Positions 60,480 to 64,000 of a stretch of DNA of 64,000 bases are shown piece after piece. The DNA comes from Sipunculus nudus (taxonomy: Eukaryota; Annelida; Sipuncula; Golfingiida; Sipunculidae): the NCBI GenBank assembly GCA_026874595.1, contig CM049306.1, forward strand, positions 75,019,642-75,083,641, written 5' to 3'. Under the pieces are notes generated by a model. The model was given only the letters and a program-made list of their open reading frames with translations, searched no databases and had not been told where the DNA came from. Within the stretch, counting starts at the first letter, position 1, and each line of letters opens with the position of its first letter. The position numbers and the translations under genes were made by a program.

Positions 60480-60743
60480 CCACAGGCGCTTGAATTGCTA
60501 TTAGTGTAGATTTCGGTTATCTGACATTTTCCTAGCGTATTTCACACTATATGGTCCATCTCTTTATTATTTACCTAATATTTGAGAATACTAAGTAAAT
60601 AATTAAGAGATCGACCATATAGTACCAAAAAAAAAAAGAAAACGCTAGGAAAATGTCAGATAAGTAATAGTTATAAGGAATTGACCCAGAGAAGTACAAA
60701 ATTTAACCGAAATCTACACTAATAGCAATTCAAGCGCCTGTGG
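60480..60743. mobile_element. 264-bp near-palindromic MITE
   Basis: 41-bp perfect inverted ends start CCACAGGCGCTTGAATTGCT and are flanked by a TCTCA duplication (60475-60479 and 60744-60748). Inner arms TCTGACATTTTCCTAGCG and CGCTAGGAAAATGTCAGA, and ATGGTC-ATCTCTT with its complement, also pair. Only a ~50-bp unpaired segment in the right arm and a ~25-bp centre break the hairpin. Confidence 0.85.
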
Positions 60744-60748
60744 TCTCA

Positions 60749-61999
60749 CGCTGACTTGCCCAAGACCAGATGGTGCAGTACTCGGTTTTTCCAAACTAGT
60801 AATTGGCTAAAACCCGGATGTCGGAAGTGGATGACGGATGAATCAGTGGGATGAGATAACATGCTGGAAGTCAGTGCTGTGTGGAACCATGTTTCATTTA
60901 TTTATAAATGGCATCATCATAGGGTACAGATTTTTCCATACAAAAATAAGTTTGAATCTATACTAAGGAATATATTTTGACTATGTACACGACAGATAAC
61001 ATTTTTAAAAAACTTGTTGTTTACTTTTAATAACTGCAGGCTGAGGCTCAAAAACAGCAAAGCAGCATCCACCTGGATAGCTGTTCCATTCCGGTTGTCA
61101 AAGAAATACATGTATGTGCAAGGCCTGGTAGCTTACATTTCGGAGGAGGGTGTTATTCAGTGTAGAGAATTAACTTGAAGCCCATACCCAGCCCTGGATA
61201 TTCCACACTTATTAGAACAGACATTGTTTCAAAGTCAAAGCCAACAGATCAGTGTCTGGCACAGTTATACTGCAGGAGAAAGAGCACATGTATTGAATAA
61301 TGACTTCAGCTTAAATATTAAATGTGATCACCTGTCATATAAAGAATGTCAGAGCCACATGCTCCCCGGACCGCGTTGTCACTACATCAGCTTATATAGG
61401 TATTCTACCACTCTCAGTGGAGAAGTCATTTGACCCTAGCAAATTATCACAATTGTTGGAATAGCCAATGTCTTTAAAATAACTGACTCTTTCAAAATTA
61501 CTGCATCTCCTTGCGTTTTCAAAATATTTTTCTCTGTTTTCCTTATTTTAAAGATACAGAGCTGATTCTTGTTGTCTGTTGAACAGTGAACACAGAGTAC
61601 GGTACACGACATCTTCACTCTTGCCAACTCCAAGACTGTCTGTCAGATGTTTTCCTGGCTTAGCTAAGATGACCGAGGAGATGCTGCATGGGAAAACATG
61701 TTGATCCAGATTAACATTTGATATGCATGTTATGAAATGACTGATGTTCCTTGGCATCTTTGCAAGTTTGGTCAATGTTTGACACTTTCTTTGCTTTATC
61801 CTGTTTAAAGCAGTTTTTTCCATCTAGACCATCATCATCACTGTATCAAAGTTACAATGGTCCATTGGTTAAGCTACAGGAGCTCACACACACACACACA
61901 CACAAATATATGTATATATTTATGCTCCAGGAGAGATTCGTGAAAGCATTGAAAAAAAGTAATTCTTCACTGAAGCCCCCCCCCATTTCTTGTCATGTT

Positions 62000-62049
<50 letters not shown>

Positions 62050-62693
62050 TGGTAGAAATTGATCTTAAAATCATAATTGGTGATTGAAAATTAAAAATGA
62101 TCAATTATTTATAGTTTATTTTTTTGTACTTTCTACCTTGAAATCTGACGTATATCAGTACCCAAAATTGTAACCCCAGTAAACAGTGTGACATATTCAT
62201 CGGTATTCATAATTAAACCATTAATCCACCTGCATCCAAGTTTGACTTGCTTTTGGACGCTTGTCAGCTGTTCCATCTTGTTGCAGTTCGTTTCTTTGTG
62301 TTTGTATATCTCTGACAGGATTAGATTCTTTGCACCTGAATGCATTATCGTTTAAATTGATTATGCAAAAATGCTACTGATTTAATCAATTTTGAAAGAA
62401 AACCATAAATCATCAATTTAATTGATTAATAGGCACACCACTAATCTTCAATTCACTTGTCAATTCAATTCTTATTTAATAAGTTTCATTCTTTAAAAAA
62501 TTTGACCAAGGTGGATGTTGGTAAATTTCAGGGAATAAAATAAAAAAATTTAACTCTCCCTCTGTTTGTCAACGCCATATATGTTTCTGTGCCAGTGGAG
62601 TGGTCAACCAGCAAACATTTAAAGCAGATTTATGACATAGGCATCGATTGGTCAAGATATTGTTACAGCCCAAATATAAATATACATATATAT
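60749..62693. other. Gene-free stretch
   Basis: (CA)n near 61887-61904, a (TA)n tract at 62003-62046 and poly-C at 61977-61984. No recognisable gene. Confidence 0.5.
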
Positions 62694-62809
62694 TTGGGGA
62701 ATTGGCGTAGCTTAGTGGTTAAATCAGCCGACCAGAAATCAGAATATCGTGGGTTCGATTCCCACCGGCGGTGCCATGCAGTGAACCGACTTTTCTGTGT
62801 ATACCAGTT

Positions 62810-62845
<36 letters not shown>

Positions 62846-62850
62846 TTGTT
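62694..62850 (+). mobile_element. tRNA-derived SINE
   Basis: Box A-like TGGCGTAGCTTAGTGG and box B GGTTCGATTCC are spaced as in a tRNA gene. The T-arm GTGGG-TTCGATT-CCCAC is perfect, but the acceptor ends do not pair and no clear anticodon arm forms, so it is not a functional tRNA. About 40 bp of tRNA-unrelated sequence and then a (TA)n tail (62813-62844) follow. The internal promoter would be read by RNA polymerase III. Confidence 0.75.
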
Positions 62851-63019
62851 CTGATGTATGTAGTTCATACTGAATAAAGATTTTTTTAATCCTGTTGCCT
62901 TTGCTGATGTTTACTTAATATTACAGCCATTCTAATTTTGCCAGATATGATGATTACATAATATGTATATGAACTCGATATTTCTTGAATAAATACTAAA
63001 ATTATGTTTTGCATGTTAA

Positions 63020-63190
63020 GCTCGATATTTCTTGAATAAATTGTCTTTTTGTGCATCAATACTGAATTATTTAAACACAAATTGAATAAACCTTAGTACC
63101 ATATTTATGTTCTGAGTATATTTCTTGAATAAATGGTCTTTTTGTACATCGATACTGAATTATTAAAACAGAAATTGAATAAACCTTAGC
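63020..63190 (+). repeat. Two-copy tandem duplication, ~95-bp period
   Basis: TATTTCTTGAATAAATxGTC, continuing for about 70 bp to AATTGAATAAACCTTAG, occurs at about 63025-63095 and 63119-63190. A shorter copy of its start lies near 62977. Confidence 0.75.
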
Positions 63191-63334
63191 ATTATTGTTG
63201 TTGATGTTTGTTGTTAAGATTATAAGTTACTTTTAGCTTAAATCTTGTTATTAATTTTGCTGTTCTATGGTTATTTTCTTTCTATTCTCATTTCTCTCAT
63301 TTTTTCTGTATTTGGACCATAAGTCGGCATTGGA

Positions 63335-63337
<3 letters not shown>

Positions 63338-63384
<47 letters not shown>
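63338..63384. repeat. (ATT)n microsatellite
   Basis: About 15 ATT units. Confidence 0.95.
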
Positions 63385-64000
63385 TTCTTGATAAAGTCGA
63401 GCTAAACTGTCACTAGTTTATTTTTACAACTGAATATAATTTTAAAATATTTGTTGACCTATGTTATATGACCAAGATAATAGGCTTATACAGATTATAA
63501 ATATTACATATTATAAATATATAATTAGCCTATAGCCTCTCATGTGAAAATGTAAATTAATAGACCATACATAAATCGGTTTGAATACTTCAGAATAGTT
63601 CGTGGGCCCACATCCATTTTGGTGGCTCTTCTTCCTCACTTCTATATTTTTCATGATCCTTTGCTTTGTGCATAGCCAGTATCGCAGTCAAAAGGGACTT
63701 TGGGTGACCAGGTTTGTTAGTTCAGCCCATCTTGACTGCCCCGCAGTTGCAGCCATCCGTGCAGAGCTTCTCTTCTGTAAGGCACGGACAACCCCCCCCC
63801 CCCCCCCCCCCATATATTCAACCAAAAGGGGAATAGAAATAAATACACCAAAGGAGTAGGCCTGTATAAGGTTAATGTTAATAAAGGGCCTTTATATAGG
63901 CCCCCCTAGTCGTGACAGCCAGCCTCCAGTACAGGCCCAAGTGGACGTAGCCCATAAGAATGAACTCGATTGCTTTTTTTTCAGTGACTGACGCAATGTG
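63385..64000. other. Right edge, no recognised gene
   Basis: Poly-C at 63790-63811. An 85-codon plus-strand frame (63602-63859) has a hydrophobic start but runs through the poly-C tract and has no recognisable relatives. Confidence 0.5.

Noticed and set aside
62694-62775. Functional tRNA gene
   Set aside because: Only boxes A and B and the T-arm are good; the acceptor arms do not pair and the anticodon arm is absent, so it is a SINE.
63602-63859. 85-codon frame with an N-terminal hydrophobic segment
   Set aside because: It crosses a poly-C tract as a proline run, and nothing recognisable follows.

Overview
The window reads as nuclear DNA of a marine invertebrate animal. It is AT-rich and intron-rich, with one exon every few kb, long (TA)n, (AG)n and (ATT)n microsatellites, non-LTR and Ty3/gypsy retrotransposons, TIR elements, a tRNA-type SINE and tandem-repeat elements that often carry the palindrome GGTGGCGCCACC. 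A lophotrochozoan (mollusc-like) source is my best guess, but it is an inference from the repeat flavour only; no phylogenetic marker is present.

The only recognisable host genes belong to one family: failed axon connections (fax/FAXC), a metaxin/GST-like two-domain protein. Three loci are seen. FAX-1 (+) enters from the left edge and ends at 1128, with its last two coding exons visible. FAX-2 (+, 15074-16093) is an isolated, diverged copy of the same two exons whose splice donor is gone. FAX-3 (-, 49659 to 31560) keeps five exons with matching phases that encode about 249 residues; its N-terminal exon was not found. FAX-1 and FAX-3 face each other tail to tail and still share alignable intron sequence. 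The FAX-3 introns hold two decayed extra copies of its third exon.

Region by region. 1129-15073: intergenic, with an hAT-like small element (7052-7224), a 493-bp TIR element (10622-11114) and minor repeats. 16094-19106: no gene. 19107-27788: a degraded Ty3/gypsy element (-) whose 5' LTR is split by a 3.24-kb tandem-repeat element. 29840-31391: a decayed CR1/L2-like LINE (+). 31560-49659: FAX-3, whose introns contain a LINE scrap, a palindrome-bearing repeat element, a second gypsy 3' end (-) interrupted by a 1,873-bp LTR-like insert, a ~75-bp minisatellite field, and a LINE (44743-48007) flanked by a 256-bp direct repeat. 49660-64000: mostly intergenic or possible 5' FAX-3 intron, with a hammerhead-like hairpin (52289-52446), a frameshifted ZSWIM-like exon (about 54 kb), two TIR elements (59392-60360 and 60480-60743) and a tRNA-SINE (about 62.7 kb).

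The landscape is a duplicated fax locus repeatedly invaded by nested mobile elements. The least ordinary signals are the exact 256-bp duplication around a LINE, the dyad 278-bp array inside an LTR, the insert with inverted G-rich minisatellites, and the hammerhead-like inverted repeat. All coordinates were counted by hand from the sequence; no search or alignment program was run.
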